From: Betaproteobacteria bacterium
Lineage (GTDB): Bacteria; Pseudomonadota; Gammaproteobacteria; Burkholderiales; SG8-41
Direction: 5' to 3'
NCBI GenBank assembly: GCA_900299145.1
Contig: OMIN01000111.1
Coordinates: forward strand, 1 to 64,000
Length of the DNA: 64,000 nt
Part shown: positions 1 to 10,326 of the stretch, in pieces
How the letters are laid out: every line of letters starts with the position of its first letter
How positions within the stretch are numbered: the first letter of the stretch is position 1
Notes under the pieces: generated by a model
What the model was told of the DNA's origin: nothing
The model's database searches: none
The model's input: only the letters and a program-made list of their open reading frames with translations
Program-made: the position numbers and the translations under genes

Positions 1-141
1 GACGCAGCAGATACCGGAATTTAGCCTCACTGATTTTGGAACGGCGGAAATACCTGTTTTTACCAATCATTTCAGGAAGTTAGCACATGCCTTGCATGTG
101 TTTGCTTCCTAAGACCCTTTGTTTTTATTGAGAAATTTAAA

Positions 142-1104
142 ATGCCGTTTTTGAAATTGAACCAAGCATTCGTAGCCTTGGGTACACTGGCGCTGTCGGG
201 AATAACGTTAACCACCCACGCCGCCTACCCCGAAAAAAACATCCAGTACGTGATCGCTTTCGCCGCCGGCGGGGAATCCGACATCAAGGCGCGCTGGCAG
301 CAAACGATCTTTCGCAAAAAATACAAACACGAAATGATCGTGGTGAATAAACCCGGCGCGGGCGGGGGCCTCGCGTGGTCGCAACTGAACGGTATGTCCG
401 CGGATGGCTACTCCATCGTCGGCTGCAATTTGCCGCATATCGTGTTGCAGCCGCTCGAAGGCCAGGTGCAATACAAAACCGACGACATCACGCCGGCGTA
501 CTGGTTTCATTACACGGCGGACGCGCTGATTGTCTCTGCCGACAGCCCCTTCAAAACGTTTGCTGATCTGGTCAAGGCCGCAAAAGCCGAGCCGGGCAAG
601 CTCACTTTCGCCGGCTCCGCAACCTACTCGGCAAACCACGTCGCACACGAAAAATTCAACCAGTTTGCCGACGTGAAAACCACTTACGTGCCGTTCAAAG
701 GCACCGGCGACATGATTCAATCCATCATCGGCCGTCATGTGTCGGGCGCGATGTCGTATGTGCCGCTGGCGTTGCAGCAGCGGCAACGCATGCGCATGCT
801 GGCGGTGGCGCTGGAAAAACGCCATCCGGCGTTTCCTGATGTGCCGACGTTTAAGGAACTCGGCTATAAGTGGGTGGACGGGGCCTACCGCGGCGTGGCG
901 GTGCCCAAATCCACGCCGCGTGACGTGATCAAGCGCGTGTCCGACCTGATGGCGGAGCTGAACAAAGACCCCGACATCCTCAAGTGGATGGCCGACGGCG
1001 GCTTTGAAGCGGTGGATGTGCCGTTCGACAAAAGTCCGGCGTTCATGAAGGAACTCACGGGTGGTTATCTGCAGGCGGCCAAACGCATGGGATTGTTGAA
1101 GTAA
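142..1104 (+). CDS. Bug/TctC-family tripartite tricarboxylate transporter substrate-binding protein
   Basis: Signal peptide, then YPEKNIQYVIAFAAGGESDIKAR and GAGGGLAWSQL; TctC/Bug fold hallmarks. Confidence 0.88.
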   Translation: MPFLKLNQAFVALGTLALSGITLTTHAAYPEKNIQYVIAFAAGGESDIKARWQQTIFRKKYKHEMIVVNKPGAGGGLAWSQLNGMSADGYSIVGCNLPHIVLQPLEGQVQYKTDDITPAYWFHYTADALIVSADSPFKTFADLVKAAKAEPGKLTFAGSATYSANHVAHEKFNQFADVKTTYVPFKGTGDMIQSIIGRHVSGAMSYVPLALQQRQRMRMLAVALEKRHPAFPDVPTFKELGYKWVDGAYRGVAVPKSTPRDVIKRVSDLMAELNKDPDILKWMADGGFEAVDVPFDKSPAFMKELTGGYLQAAKRMGLLK

Positions 1105-1108
1105 GCCT

Positions 1109-4100
1109 ATGCGCGCGTCAACGAACAGGATGCGTGTGTTTGTTGCCGTGCTGCTGTGGCTGTCGTCCGCCGCATGGGCTACGGGCGGCTACTATCGTTA
1201 CCCCGCGTTGCACGGTGACACGCTGGTGTTTACCGCCGAAGGGGACTTGTGGAAAGTCAATGTGGCGGGGGGCGACGCACAGCGCCTCACTACGCATCAG
1301 GGCATTGAAACCCACGCGGCGATTTCACCCGACGGTCAGTGGATTGCGTTTTCCGCCGGTTACGAAGGCCCCACCGAGGCGTACGTGATGCCCATTGCCG
1401 GCGGCACGCCGCGGCGTTTGACATGGTACGGCAGCCGCGTGGAAGTCGCCGGCTGGTCGCCGCGTGGCGAGGTGCTGATTGCCACCCGTCATTTGCACCC
1501 ATTGGGCCGCGCGCAACTGGTGGCGGTGTCGCGCGAGGGTGACAAGCAGAGCGTGATTCCGCTGGAAAGCAGCGAGAGCGCCGCGTTCGTGGACGCGAAA
1601 ACACTGGTCTACACGCGCGGCAACCGCGGCATCGACAACGTACGCGCATATCGCGGTGGCGCGGCGAGCTCGCTGTGGCGCTTCAATATCGACGGCGGCG
1701 CCGAGGCCGTGCCGCTGACCCAGATGACATCCAACAGCGCGCGCCCGATGGCGTGGAAGGGGCGCGTGGTGTTTGTGTCTGATCGCGATGGGGTGATGAA
1801 TCTGTGGTCGATGGATCGCGATGGGCGCGGCTTGCGGCAGCACACGCGGCACAAGGCGCTCGAGGTGCGCGGCGCATCGATTTCCGGCGACCGCGTGGTC
1901 TATCAACTGGGGGCGGATATTCATTTGCACGATCTGGCGAGTGGGCAGGATCGTGTGGTGCCGATCCGTCTCGTCTCCGATTTCGATCATCAGCGTGAAC
2001 GCTGGATACGCAACCTGATGACGCGGCTGAACGAAATCAAGTTTTCCGCCAATGGCGAGCGTGCGCTCATCGTGGCGCGTGGCCGCGTCATCACCGCTGG
2101 CATTGGCAACTTGCGCCGCGTGAATATCGCTGTGCCAGCCGCGAGCCGCGCGCGCAGCGCGGCATTCATGCCCGATGGCAAATCGGTGCTGGTGGTGTGC
2201 GACACCTCCGGCGAAAACGAATTGTGGCTGTTCCCTGCCGACGGCAGCGGGCCGGGCCGCCAGTTGACCAAAGACGCCGACACCATGCGCTGGGCGGGCG
2301 TACCCTCGCCGGACGGCAAATGGATCGTGCACGACGACCGCAGACAGCGCCTGTGGCTGCTCAACGTGGAGACGGGCGAGAACCGGCTGCTGGAGCAGGG
2401 CAAGGCGTTCGGCAACTGGAACTTTGACGACATTCAGTGGGCGCGGGACAGTTCCGCGTTCGTGGCGGCGGTGGCCGATGGCGCCAACCAGGGCCGGCAC
2501 GGGCTGGTGCTGTATCGCGTGGCCGATGGCCGGCGGCTGGAATTGACTTCGCGGCGCTACCGCAATTTTTCGCCGTCGTTTTCGCCGGATGGCCGCTGGC
2601 TGTGGTTTTTATCGGATCGAAATTTCGTGGCGGCAAACGGCTCGCCGTGGGGCGAGCGCAACCTCGGGCCGCATTTCGACCGGCGCACACGCGCATACGC
2701 CATCGCCTTGCAGCCGGTTGGCGCATCTAATCGGTTTCCGTTTCAGCAGCCGGACGAACTGGCGCTTTTCAAACCAGCGCCGGCGCCTACGCCCGCGTCC
2801 ACGTCCGCGCCGCCCTCTGGCGATGATGCCGCGCCTGCTGGCGCCCGGCCGAAACTTCCGCCGATCGTGTGGGAGGGGCTGGAGCGGCGCCTGTTCGAGA
2901 CCCCATTGCCCGCCGGCAACTACAAGCGGTTGGAAAGCGACGGGCGGCGTTTGTGGATTCTGGAAGAAGAGGCCACCGCCGAACGCAGGACCACCTTAAA
3001 GACGTTGCTGATCGACAATGCCGGCGCGCCGGCTGAAACCTATTTGGCCGATATCCGGCAGTTCGCGCTGTCGGGCGACGGACGCAAGGTGCTGTTGCGC
3101 CGCTGGAACAACAACGAACTGTTTATCGTCAACGTCGGGCCGAAGCCGCCGCCCGCCGCTGAATTGCCGCGCGTGCAGGTCCGGCTCAGCGATTGGCAAA
3201 TCAGCGTGCAGCCGCGTGAAGACTGGCGGCAGATATTTGCCGATGCGTGGCGGCTGCACCGTGACTGGTTTTACGATGCAAACATGCACGGCGTGGATTG
3301 GCCTGCAATGCGCCGCAAATATGAGGCGCTGCTGCCGCGCGTGACGGATCGCGATGAATTGTCCGATCTCATTGCGCAAATGGTGGCCGAGCTGTCGCTG
3401 CTGCATTCGACGGTGCGCTTTGGCGACTTGCGGCGCGGGAATGATGACGTCGCCCCGGCAACATTGGGTGCGTTGCTGGTGAATGCCCGCGGTGACGATG
3501 GAAACAATGGCAACGCAGGCGGCGTCAGTATCACCCGCATCTACCAGAGCGATTTGGAACGGATCGACAGCCTGCCGCCGCTGGCGCGGCCGGGCGTGGG
3601 TGCGAAGGCAGGCGACGTGATCGTCGCGCTCGACGGTCAGCCGGTGAAAAATCTCGCGGATCTCACCGTGAATCTGCGCAATAAGGCAGGCCGTCAGGTG
3701 TTGCTGGAATTGCGCAGCGGCAATGAACCCTTGCGCAAGGTGGTCGTGACACCCGCGCCGGCGGCGCGCGAGGCCGACTACAAGCGTCAGGACTGGGTGT
3801 GGCAGCGGCGCGAGCGCGTGGAAGCTGCGTCGAAGGGGCGCTTTGGCTACCTGCACCTGCGCGCGATGACGGCGGAGGACATGGCGGATTTTGCGCGCGA
3901 GTTTTACACCGTGTACGACCGCGAGGGCCTCATCATTGACGTGCGGCAGAACAACGGCGGCAACATCGATTCCATCGTGATCGAAAAACTGCTGCGCCGT
4001 GCATGGGCTTACTGGCAGGATCGCAATGAGCGCCGCATCTGGAACATGCAGGGCGCGTTTCGCGGGCACATGGTTGTGTTGATGGACGCGGGAACCTACT

Positions 4101-4438
4101 CAGACGGCGAAGCGTTCGCCGAAGGCATGCGGCGTCTGGGGCTGGCGACGCTGATCGGCAAACGCACGGCGGGCGCGGGCATCTGGTTGACCGATTCCAA
4201 CCGGTTGGTTGATGGTGGACAAGCTCGCGCAGCCGAGTGGGCGCAGGTGGGGCTGGACGGTTCGCTGCTGATCGAAGGCAAAGGGGTTGAACCGGACATT
4301 GAAGTCGACAATCCGCCGCACGCGACCTTCAAAGGCGAGGACGCGCAACTGGCGGCGGCAATCCGCGTACTCGACGAAAGGCTCGCGGCGAAGCCGGTGG
4401 CCGAGCCGCCGATGCTACGTTACCCTTTGGTAAAATAA
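1109..4438 (+). CDS. Tricorn protease-like S41 peptidase (beta-propeller + PDZ + S41)
   Basis: WD40-like repeats (SPDGQWIAFSAGYEG), PDZ-like region, C-terminal S41 domain (DVRQNNGGNIDS, DAGTYSDGEAFAEG). Confidence 0.88.
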   Translation: MRASTNRMRVFVAVLLWLSSAAWATGGYYRYPALHGDTLVFTAEGDLWKVNVAGGDAQRLTTHQGIETHAAISPDGQWIAFSAGYEGPTEAYVMPIAGGTPRRLTWYGSRVEVAGWSPRGEVLIATRHLHPLGRAQLVAVSREGDKQSVIPLESSESAAFVDAKTLVYTRGNRGIDNVRAYRGGAASSLWRFNIDGGAEAVPLTQMTSNSARPMAWKGRVVFVSDRDGVMNLWSMDRDGRGLRQHTRHKALEVRGASISGDRVVYQLGADIHLHDLASGQDRVVPIRLVSDFDHQRERWIRNLMTRLNEIKFSANGERALIVARGRVITAGIGNLRRVNIAVPAASRARSAAFMPDGKSVLVVCDTSGENELWLFPADGSGPGRQLTKDADTMRWAGVPSPDGKWIVHDDRRQRLWLLNVETGENRLLEQGKAFGNWNFDDIQWARDSSAFVAAVADGANQGRHGLVLYRVADGRRLELTSRRYRNFSPSFSPDGRWLWFLSDRNFVAANGSPWGERNLGPHFDRRTRAYAIALQPVGASNRFPFQQPDELALFKPAPAPTPASTSAPPSGDDAAPAGARPKLPPIVWEGLERRLFETPLPAGNYKRLESDGRRLWILEEEATAERRTTLKTLLIDNAGAPAETYLADIRQFALSGDGRKVLLRRWNNNELFIVNVGPKPPPAAELPRVQVRLSDWQISVQPREDWRQIFADAWRLHRDWFYDANMHGVDWPAMRRKYEALLPRVTDRDELSDLIAQMVAELSLLHSTVRFGDLRRGNDDVAPATLGALLVNARGDDGNNGNAGGVSITRIYQSDLERIDSLPPLARPGVGAKAGDVIVALDGQPVKNLADLTVNLRNKAGRQVLLELRSGNEPLRKVVVTPAPAAREADYKRQDWVWQRRERVEAASKGRFGYLHLRAMTAEDMADFAREFYTVYDREGLIIDVRQNNGGNIDSIVIEKLLRRAWAYWQDRNERRIWNMQGAFRGHMVVLMDAGTYSDGEAFAEGMRRLGLATLIGKRTAGAGIWLTDSNRLVDGGQARAAEWAQVGLDGSLLIEGKGVEPDIEVDNPPHATFKGEDAQLAAAIRVLDERLAAKPVAEPPMLRYPLVK

Positions 4439-4504
4439 TTAAATAAATCATATAGTTACGTAATGGAACGCCGGGCATGGCACACCGGGCATTACACGCC
4501 GGTA

Positions 4505-5674
4505 CTACACGCAAACCCGCCCCATCAACCCGCGCAGGAAAGCCTCGCTCTGCGCGATCTGATCCAGCGACACATATTCATTGGGCTTGTGCGCCTGCTC
4601 AATCGACCCTGGCCCGCAAATCACCGTGGGAATGCCCGCCGCCTGAAACTGCGAGCCCTCGGTGCCATACGACACCTTGCCGATCTCGTGGTTGCCGGAA
4701 AGCCCCTGAGCCAGCGCCACGATCTCGGTTTCCGGGCTGTTGTCCATGGCGGGAATCTGCGACATCAGGCGGATATCAAAACCGGCGTCCTTGAACACGG
4801 CTTTCATTTCCGGCTCCAGCGTTTGTGTGACGTACCCCTTGAATTCCGCGAACAGCTTTTCAGGGTCATCGCCCGGCAGATGGCGGAACTCAAAATCGAA
4901 GCTGCATTCGTGCGGTACGATATTCAGCGCCGTGCCACCCTGCAGCACGCCGGTATGCACGGTGGTGTGCGCCACGTCGAAACCGCGGTCGTACGGGCCG
5001 CTGTCGCGGTGGCGGCGCGCCATGCGCTTTAAGAAGGCGACGGCTTCGGCGGCGGCTTCCACTGCATTCACGCCATCGGGCGCGTACGCCGAATGCGAGG
5101 CCAGCCCACGTACGGTAGCGCGGTAACTTTTCTTGCCCTTGTGCGCGATCACCGGCTTCATCAGCGTCGGTTCGCCGACGATGCACGACTGCGGCCGGAT
5201 GCCTGCCGCGGTGAGGTCGCTGATCATGCGGCTCACGCCGATGCAGCCGACTTCCTCGTCGTAGCTGAAGGCCAGATGCAGCGGTGACTTCAATCCGCGA
5301 TTCACGAATTCTGGCAGCAGCGTTAGCGCCACGGCGATAAAACTCTTCATGTCGGAGGTGCCGCGGCCGTACAGTTTGCCGTCCTGTTCACGCAGCGTGA
5401 ACGGATCGGTGTCCCACGCCTGGCCCTGCACCGGAACCACGTCGGTGTGGCCGGACAGCACAATGCCACCCTGGGTGCGCGGGCCGAGTGTGGCGAACAG
5501 ATTGGCTTTGCGCTTGCCGTCGTCGAACGTCAGCCGCACGTCGGCGTCGAACGGCTTTAAGTATTCGCGCACAAAGTCGATCAGATCGAGATTCGATTCG
5601 CGGCTGACGGTGGGAAAGCCGACCAGCTTGCGAATCATGTCCACGCTGTTTACGCGGTTCGAGGGGGCTGTCAT
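4505..5674 (-). CDS. argE: Acetylornithine deacetylase (M20 family)
   Basis: LSGHTDVVPVQGQAWDTDPF, GRGTSDMKSF, GEPTLMKPVIAHKGK; start taken at internal ATG 5674. Confidence 0.85.
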   Translation of the reverse strand: MTAPSNRVNSVDMIRKLVGFPTVSRESNLDLIDFVREYLKPFDADVRLTFDDGKRKANLFATLGPRTQGGIVLSGHTDVVPVQGQAWDTDPFTLREQDGKLYGRGTSDMKSFIAVALTLLPEFVNRGLKSPLHLAFSYDEEVGCIGVSRMISDLTAAGIRPQSCIVGEPTLMKPVIAHKGKKSYRATVRGLASHSAYAPDGVNAVEAAAEAVAFLKRMARRHRDSGPYDRGFDVAHTTVHTGVLQGGTALNIVPHECSFDFEFRHLPGDDPEKLFAEFKGYVTQTLEPEMKAVFKDAGFDIRLMSQIPAMDNSPETEIVALAQGLSGNHEIGKVSYGTEGSQFQAAGIPTVICGPGSIEQAHKPNEYVSLDQIAQSEAFLRGLMGRVCV

Positions 5675-5778
5675 GCAGCAACTCCAGACCATTAAAAAGG
5701 CAGGATAGAAGCGCCGTCGCGCCCTGTCAATCCGGGAATTTTCCGATACACTGCGCCCACTTGCCGAGGAGACTTTTC

Positions 5779-7368
5779 ATGAAAATCAAACTTGCCGCCG
5801 CGCTGAAACTGCTGGTGGTGATGCTATTGGGGACGACACTGCTGCCGCTGGCGCGCGCGGCTGAACTGAGCATTGCGCTGGGCGCGGATGTGACTTCCAT
5901 GGATCCGCATTTTCACAACCTCACGCCCAACAACAATGTTGCAGAGCATATTTTTGAAACGCTGGTGGGCAAGGATGCACGTTCGCGCCTGAAGCCCGGG
6001 CTGGCCGAATCGTGGCGCGCCATCGATGACCTGACATGGGAATTCAAGCTGCGCAAAGGCGTCAAGTTTCACGATGGCGGCGACTTCACCGCGCAGGACG
6101 TGGTGTTCACGCTGGACCGTGTGCCGGCCGTGCCTAACAGCCCATCGTCTTTTGCCACTTATAGTAAGCAGATTACCGAAAAAATCGTTGTTGATCCGTA
6201 CACCATCCGCTTCAAAACCGCGACGCCTTATCCGCTGATGCCCACCGACATGAGCACGATTTACATCGTGTCCGCGCGGGCGGCCAAGGGGGCGAGTGCG
6301 GCAGGTGCCGCGACCGAGGATTTCAACAACGGCAAGGCCACCATTGGCACCGGGCCGTTCAAATTCGTGCGCTACGCCAAGGGCGACCGCATCGAGCTCG
6401 CGCGCAACGACGCGTACTGGGGCGCCAAACCTGCGTGGGAAAAGGTAACGCTGCGCATAATCACAACGGACGCCTCGCGTGTCGCCGCGCTGCTGGCGGG
6501 AGACGTGCGCGCCATTGAAAACGTGCCCACGTCAGACCTTGCGCGTATTGCCAAATCGAACGACCTGTCGTTGTATCGCACGGTGTCGCACCGGCTAATG
6601 TATCTGCACATGGACAGCAACCGGGACCGCACGCCCTTTGTCACCGATAAAGCCGGCAAGCCGTACGACAAGAACCCACTCAAGGACGCGCGCGTGCGCC
6701 GCGCGATCAGCAAGGCAATCAACCGTCAGGCGCTGGTGGAGCGCGTGATGGAAGGTGCAGCGGTCACCACGGGCCAATTGATGCCGGAAGGGCTGTTTGG
6801 TTATACCAGCGCGTTGAAAGCCGAACCGTATGATGTGGACGGCGCGAAAAAGCTGCTGACCGAAGCGGGCTATCCCGATGGTTTCAACATAACACTGCAT
6901 GCCCCTAATGATCGCTATGTCAACGACGAACAAATCGCCCAGGCTGTTGCGCAGCTGTTGTCGCGTGCGGGCATTACCGTGAGAGTCGACGCCATGCCGT
7001 CGAGTGTGTTTTTCTCGCGTGCCAGCAAGCTGGAGTTCAGCTTCCTGCTCGCGGGCTGGGGGGCGGACACCGCCGAAGCGTCGTCGCCGCTAAAGGCGTT
7101 GCTCGCCACGTTTGACAGCGCCAAAGGCATGGGCGCAGCCAACCGCGGGCGCTACTCCAATGCCAAAATGGATGCCATGCTGGCACAAGCGCTGACGATT
7201 GTGGACGATGCGAAGCGCGAACGCATGCTGCAGCAGGCGACAGAAATCGTGGTGAACGACATGGGCATCATCCCGCTCTATCACCAGCACAACCTGTGGG
7301 CCACGCGCAAGGGCGTGACGTATGCCGCGCGGACGGATGAGCGCACGCTGGCGCAGGAATTTAAATAG
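5779..7368 (+). CDS. ABC transporter substrate-binding protein, family 5 (dipeptide/oligopeptide type)
   Basis: SIALGADVTSMDPHFHN, WEFKLRKGVKFHDGGDFTAQDVVFTLDR; signal peptide; ATG with upstream GAGGA. Confidence 0.9.
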   Translation: MKIKLAAALKLLVVMLLGTTLLPLARAAELSIALGADVTSMDPHFHNLTPNNNVAEHIFETLVGKDARSRLKPGLAESWRAIDDLTWEFKLRKGVKFHDGGDFTAQDVVFTLDRVPAVPNSPSSFATYSKQITEKIVVDPYTIRFKTATPYPLMPTDMSTIYIVSARAAKGASAAGAATEDFNNGKATIGTGPFKFVRYAKGDRIELARNDAYWGAKPAWEKVTLRIITTDASRVAALLAGDVRAIENVPTSDLARIAKSNDLSLYRTVSHRLMYLHMDSNRDRTPFVTDKAGKPYDKNPLKDARVRRAISKAINRQALVERVMEGAAVTTGQLMPEGLFGYTSALKAEPYDVDGAKKLLTEAGYPDGFNITLHAPNDRYVNDEQIAQAVAQLLSRAGITVRVDAMPSSVFFSRASKLEFSFLLAGWGADTAEASSPLKALLATFDSAKGMGAANRGRYSNAKMDAMLAQALTIVDDAKRERMLQQATEIVVNDMGIIPLYHQHNLWATRKGVTYAARTDERTLAQEFK

Positions 7369-7370
7369 TT

Positions 7371-7402
7371 CGTGAGGCGCGAAGCGTGAAGCGTGAGGAG
7401 TA
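7371..7402. repeat. Degenerate heptamer tandem repeat (cgtgagg/cgcgaag/cgtgaag/cgtgagg)
   Basis: cgtgaggcgcgaagcgtgaagcgtgagg between two SBP paralogs. Confidence 0.6.
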
Positions 7403-7409
7403 AATTGTC

Positions 7410-8966
7410 ATGATTCGATGGGCTTTTTCCTTAATGCTGGCACTGTGTGGCGTGTTCGCTGTCGTGCCGGCTGGGGCAGCCGATTTGCGCATCGGTTTGA
7501 GCGCCGACGTCACCACCATCGATCCGCACCACATGCCGTCGCAGCCCAATCTGGCCGTGGGCTACCACGTGTTTGACGCCTTGACCCATGTCGATGAAAA
7601 GGCGCGCATTATTCCGGGGCTGGCGGTGTCGTGGCGCACGCTGGACTCAACGACCTGGGAGTTCAAGCTGCGCCCGGGTGTGAAGTTTCACGATGGTTCC
7701 GAGTTGACAGCCGAGGACGTGGTTTTTTCGCTCGACCGCCCGCCCACCGTGAAAGGCGGTGGCTTCGGCTCGTATGTGGCGATGATTCAATCTAAAACCA
7801 TCGTCGATAAACTCACGGTGCGTATCGCTACGCGCGCGCCCTACGGCGCACTGGCCGAGGAATTGAACTCGGTGATGATCGTCTCGAAAAAGCACGCCAC
7901 CAACGCCGCCAGCGAGGATTTTGATTCCGGAAAGGCCACCATCGGCACCGGGCCTTACAGGTTCGTGCGTTTTGCGCGCGGCGACCGCGTTGAATACGTG
8001 CGCAACAACGATTACTGGGGCGGCCGTCCCGCGTGGGAGAAACTCACCATCCGCATCATGCCCACCGACCCGGTGCGCACCGCGGCGTTGCTGGCGGGCG
8101 AGCTGGATGTGATCGAACATGTGCCGCCAGCCGACCGCGAACGCCTCGCCAAAAACCCCAAGCTGCGCCTCGATCAGACGACTTCGTGGCGCACGCTGTT
8201 TTTGCATCTGGATCAATATCGCGCGGCGCCGCTGAATGTCGTTGACGGCACCGGCAAGCCGCTCGCCAAAAACCCCTTCATGGATGTGCGCGTGCGCCGC
8301 GCGATGTCGATGGCGATCAACCGCAATGCGCTCACTGAACGCGTGATGGAAAAGCTTGCCGTGCCAGCATCGAATATCGTTTCGCCCGGCGTGTTCGGCC
8401 ACAACGCCCAGTTGAAAACCGAGCCTTTCGACCCCGACGGCGCGAAAAAACTGCTCGCCGAAGCGGGCTACCCCAACGGCTTTGGCATCACGCTCTCAGG
8501 CCCCAACAACCGATACATTAACGACGAACAGATACTGCAAGCCGTGGCGCAAATGTTTACCCGCGTCGGCATTCAGACCAAAGTGGAAGCGTTGCCATTG
8601 GCGGTGTATTTCCCTAAAGCTCGTAAGGAAGAAACCAGCGTGTCACTGCTGGGCTGGGGCTCCTTCGCGGGTGATCTGGCGCTGCGCTCGCTGCTCGCCA
8701 CCCCCAGCGCGGAGCGCGGCTGGGGTTCATGGAACTGGGGCAAATTCTCCAACGCCAAAGTGGACGAACTGCTCACACAAGCCTTCGCCACCACCGACCC
8801 CAAGGCGCGCGAAGCCGTGGTGCGCGACGCCATGGCAGTGGCGATGGCGAACGTGCCGGTGATTCCGCTGCATCATCAGATCGTCAGTTGGGCAATGCGG
8901 GCGGACATTGCCTACACCCCACGTACGGACGAGTTTACGTTTGGGCATTTGTTTAAGCCGAAGTAG
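7410..8966 (+). CDS. ABC transporter substrate-binding protein, family 5, paralog of the preceding gene
   Basis: RIGLSADVTTIDPHHMPSQ, WEFKLRPGVKFHDGSELTAEDVVFSLDR. Confidence 0.9.
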   Translation: MIRWAFSLMLALCGVFAVVPAGAADLRIGLSADVTTIDPHHMPSQPNLAVGYHVFDALTHVDEKARIIPGLAVSWRTLDSTTWEFKLRPGVKFHDGSELTAEDVVFSLDRPPTVKGGGFGSYVAMIQSKTIVDKLTVRIATRAPYGALAEELNSVMIVSKKHATNAASEDFDSGKATIGTGPYRFVRFARGDRVEYVRNNDYWGGRPAWEKLTIRIMPTDPVRTAALLAGELDVIEHVPPADRERLAKNPKLRLDQTTSWRTLFLHLDQYRAAPLNVVDGTGKPLAKNPFMDVRVRRAMSMAINRNALTERVMEKLAVPASNIVSPGVFGHNAQLKTEPFDPDGAKKLLAEAGYPNGFGITLSGPNNRYINDEQILQAVAQMFTRVGIQTKVEALPLAVYFPKARKEETSVSLLGWGSFAGDLALRSLLATPSAERGWGSWNWGKFSNAKVDELLTQAFATTDPKAREAVVRDAMAVAMANVPVIPLHHQIVSWAMRADIAYTPRTDEFTFGHLFKPK

Positions 8967-8982
8967 TGTTGTATAAATAATT

Positions 8983-9000
8983 AATGAAAACAAATACTTA
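8983..9000 (+). repeat. Dispersed AT-rich 18-mer, copy 1 (aatgaaaacaaatactta)
   Basis: Near-identical to other intergenic copies; 17 bp after stop of the preceding CDS. Confidence 0.85.
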
Positions 9001-9194
9001 TGGATCGGCCGATTCAATTCGGCCTTGCCCCCATAGAACTCTAGACCGGTGGTGTAGCTTGGGATCCCTATCGATTGGGGTGGGGTAACAACAAATATTT
9101 ATGCCAAGCCATGTGATCGACCTTCGGGAAGCTCAGGACGTCTGAGCGATGGTCTAGATATCGAGTATGACTCGAGGAATCTTGAAGAAAAGTA

Positions 9195-9968
9195 CTACTG
9201 CGTCTGCACGTAACGGCTACTCATGACCCCATTTAGGAGTGCCTGCGCAAACTGGGTCACCGCGTCAAAGTAGCGAAGATATTGTTTGCTTCCGATCTTA
9301 ATTGGTTCGCCAATAGATAGACCCAGCCTAGGTGCTTCCTGCGAGGATTTTTCATCCGCAATTCCAGTGCGATGCATAAGGCAGTTTCTAACATAATTCA
9401 ATTCAGAAAGTATGACAGACGTTTCTGAAGGAATGGTTAGTTCTACTTCGAGAACGGACATGAGAACGCGATAGCCTTCCGAGACGGATTGGCCGCTGCG
9501 CGCATGTGTTTCAAGGCGTTTATAGATACGACGGGCTTCCAATTCGGGAGGTGGTTGCGAGCGTGATTTAGGTAACTTGATTCCGGCTCTCTTCACCTTC
9601 GTTACAGCATTAGTATCTTTGCTCAGAATAAGTACGGCAGTGTCCTCTACGGCAACTTCGACTGCAACCCAAAGTCCAATAATGCCGTGCCGGTTGATTG
9701 GATCGTAGTCGTTCGAGATTATTTCTTCTGCCCATTCCGCCAGGCCAGATTGTTCGAGAAGAAGTTTGTTGATCGCCACTTCTGATTGATTATTGCGCCT
9801 GAATTCTCGTCTAGTAAGTTCGAGCAATGGACCTTGTTTGGCCAATGCAACGATTGCGCGCATGAGAATAGACGCAATTCTTGTTTCCTCACCTACCAAG
9901 GTTACACATTGTCCCGCTGGGCCGATAACCCAATTCAAAGCGTCGGAGTTTGGAATGGAGGAAAGCAT
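9195..9968 (-). CDS. Hypothetical protein with HEPN-like Rx4H motif
   Basis: LNYVRNCLMHRTGIADE contains R-N-C-L-M-H; isolated gene unrelated to the surrounding metabolic genes. Confidence 0.55.
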   Translation of the reverse strand: MLSSIPNSDALNWVIGPAGQCVTLVGEETRIASILMRAIVALAKQGPLLELTRREFRRNNQSEVAINKLLLEQSGLAEWAEEIISNDYDPINRHGIIGLWVAVEVAVEDTAVLILSKDTNAVTKVKRAGIKLPKSRSQPPPELEARRIYKRLETHARSGQSVSEGYRVLMSVLEVELTIPSETSVILSELNYVRNCLMHRTGIADEKSSQEAPRLGLSIGEPIKIGSKQYLRYFDAVTQFAQALLNGVMSSRYVQTQ

Positions 9969-10174
9969 TGGCGATTAAAAGCTTTAATGTAGTGTCGCGA
10001 GTAGGCCGATCGGCTTAGAGGCGCACTGTAGCGGCTAGTCTATAGAAGGTGGTCCATCATAACTATGCCTAGATTATCTTCTGAACATCTGTAGATGTCT
10101 CGCCTGTCTTACTTCTCCAACACCGGCAACGAATGAAAGTAAAGGGTCAGGCTCGAATTCAAATCGCCGAATTG

Positions 10175-10192
10175 TAAGTATCTGTTTTTATT
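10175..10192 (-). repeat. Dispersed AT-rich 18-mer, copy 2 (rc aataaaaacagatactta)
   Basis: taagtatctgtttttatt on + strand. Confidence 0.85.
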
Positions 10193-10326
10193 AAATTATT
10201 TTTTGCGGCTCTCTGGCTGGAATTTTTCCCAGCCCAGTTCTCCACTCATCAATCTCGCCACGGAATTCGACGAAGCAAACGAGCTATTTTCGTACCGGAA
10301 AACCGGAGCCGCGCTTTAACCGCCAA

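Noticed and set aside
1325-2500. Long antisense ORF (391 aa) opposite the tricorn-like gene; similar large antisense ORFs at 2996-4069, 7647-8402, 18662-19552, 27318-28403, 47631-48782
   Set aside because: Compositional shadow ORFs in GC-rich DNA: His/Arg-rich, no domain signature, opposite well-supported CDS.
9003-9024. Hairpin ggccga-ttcaat-tcggcc after the second SBP as an intrinsic terminator
   Set aside because: Stem is present but no T-tract follows on either strand; not claimed.
9040-9158. ctctagacc ... ggtctagat inverted repeat as transposon ends around the HEPN-like gene
   Set aside because: Both arms are on the same side of the gene, short, and without target duplication.
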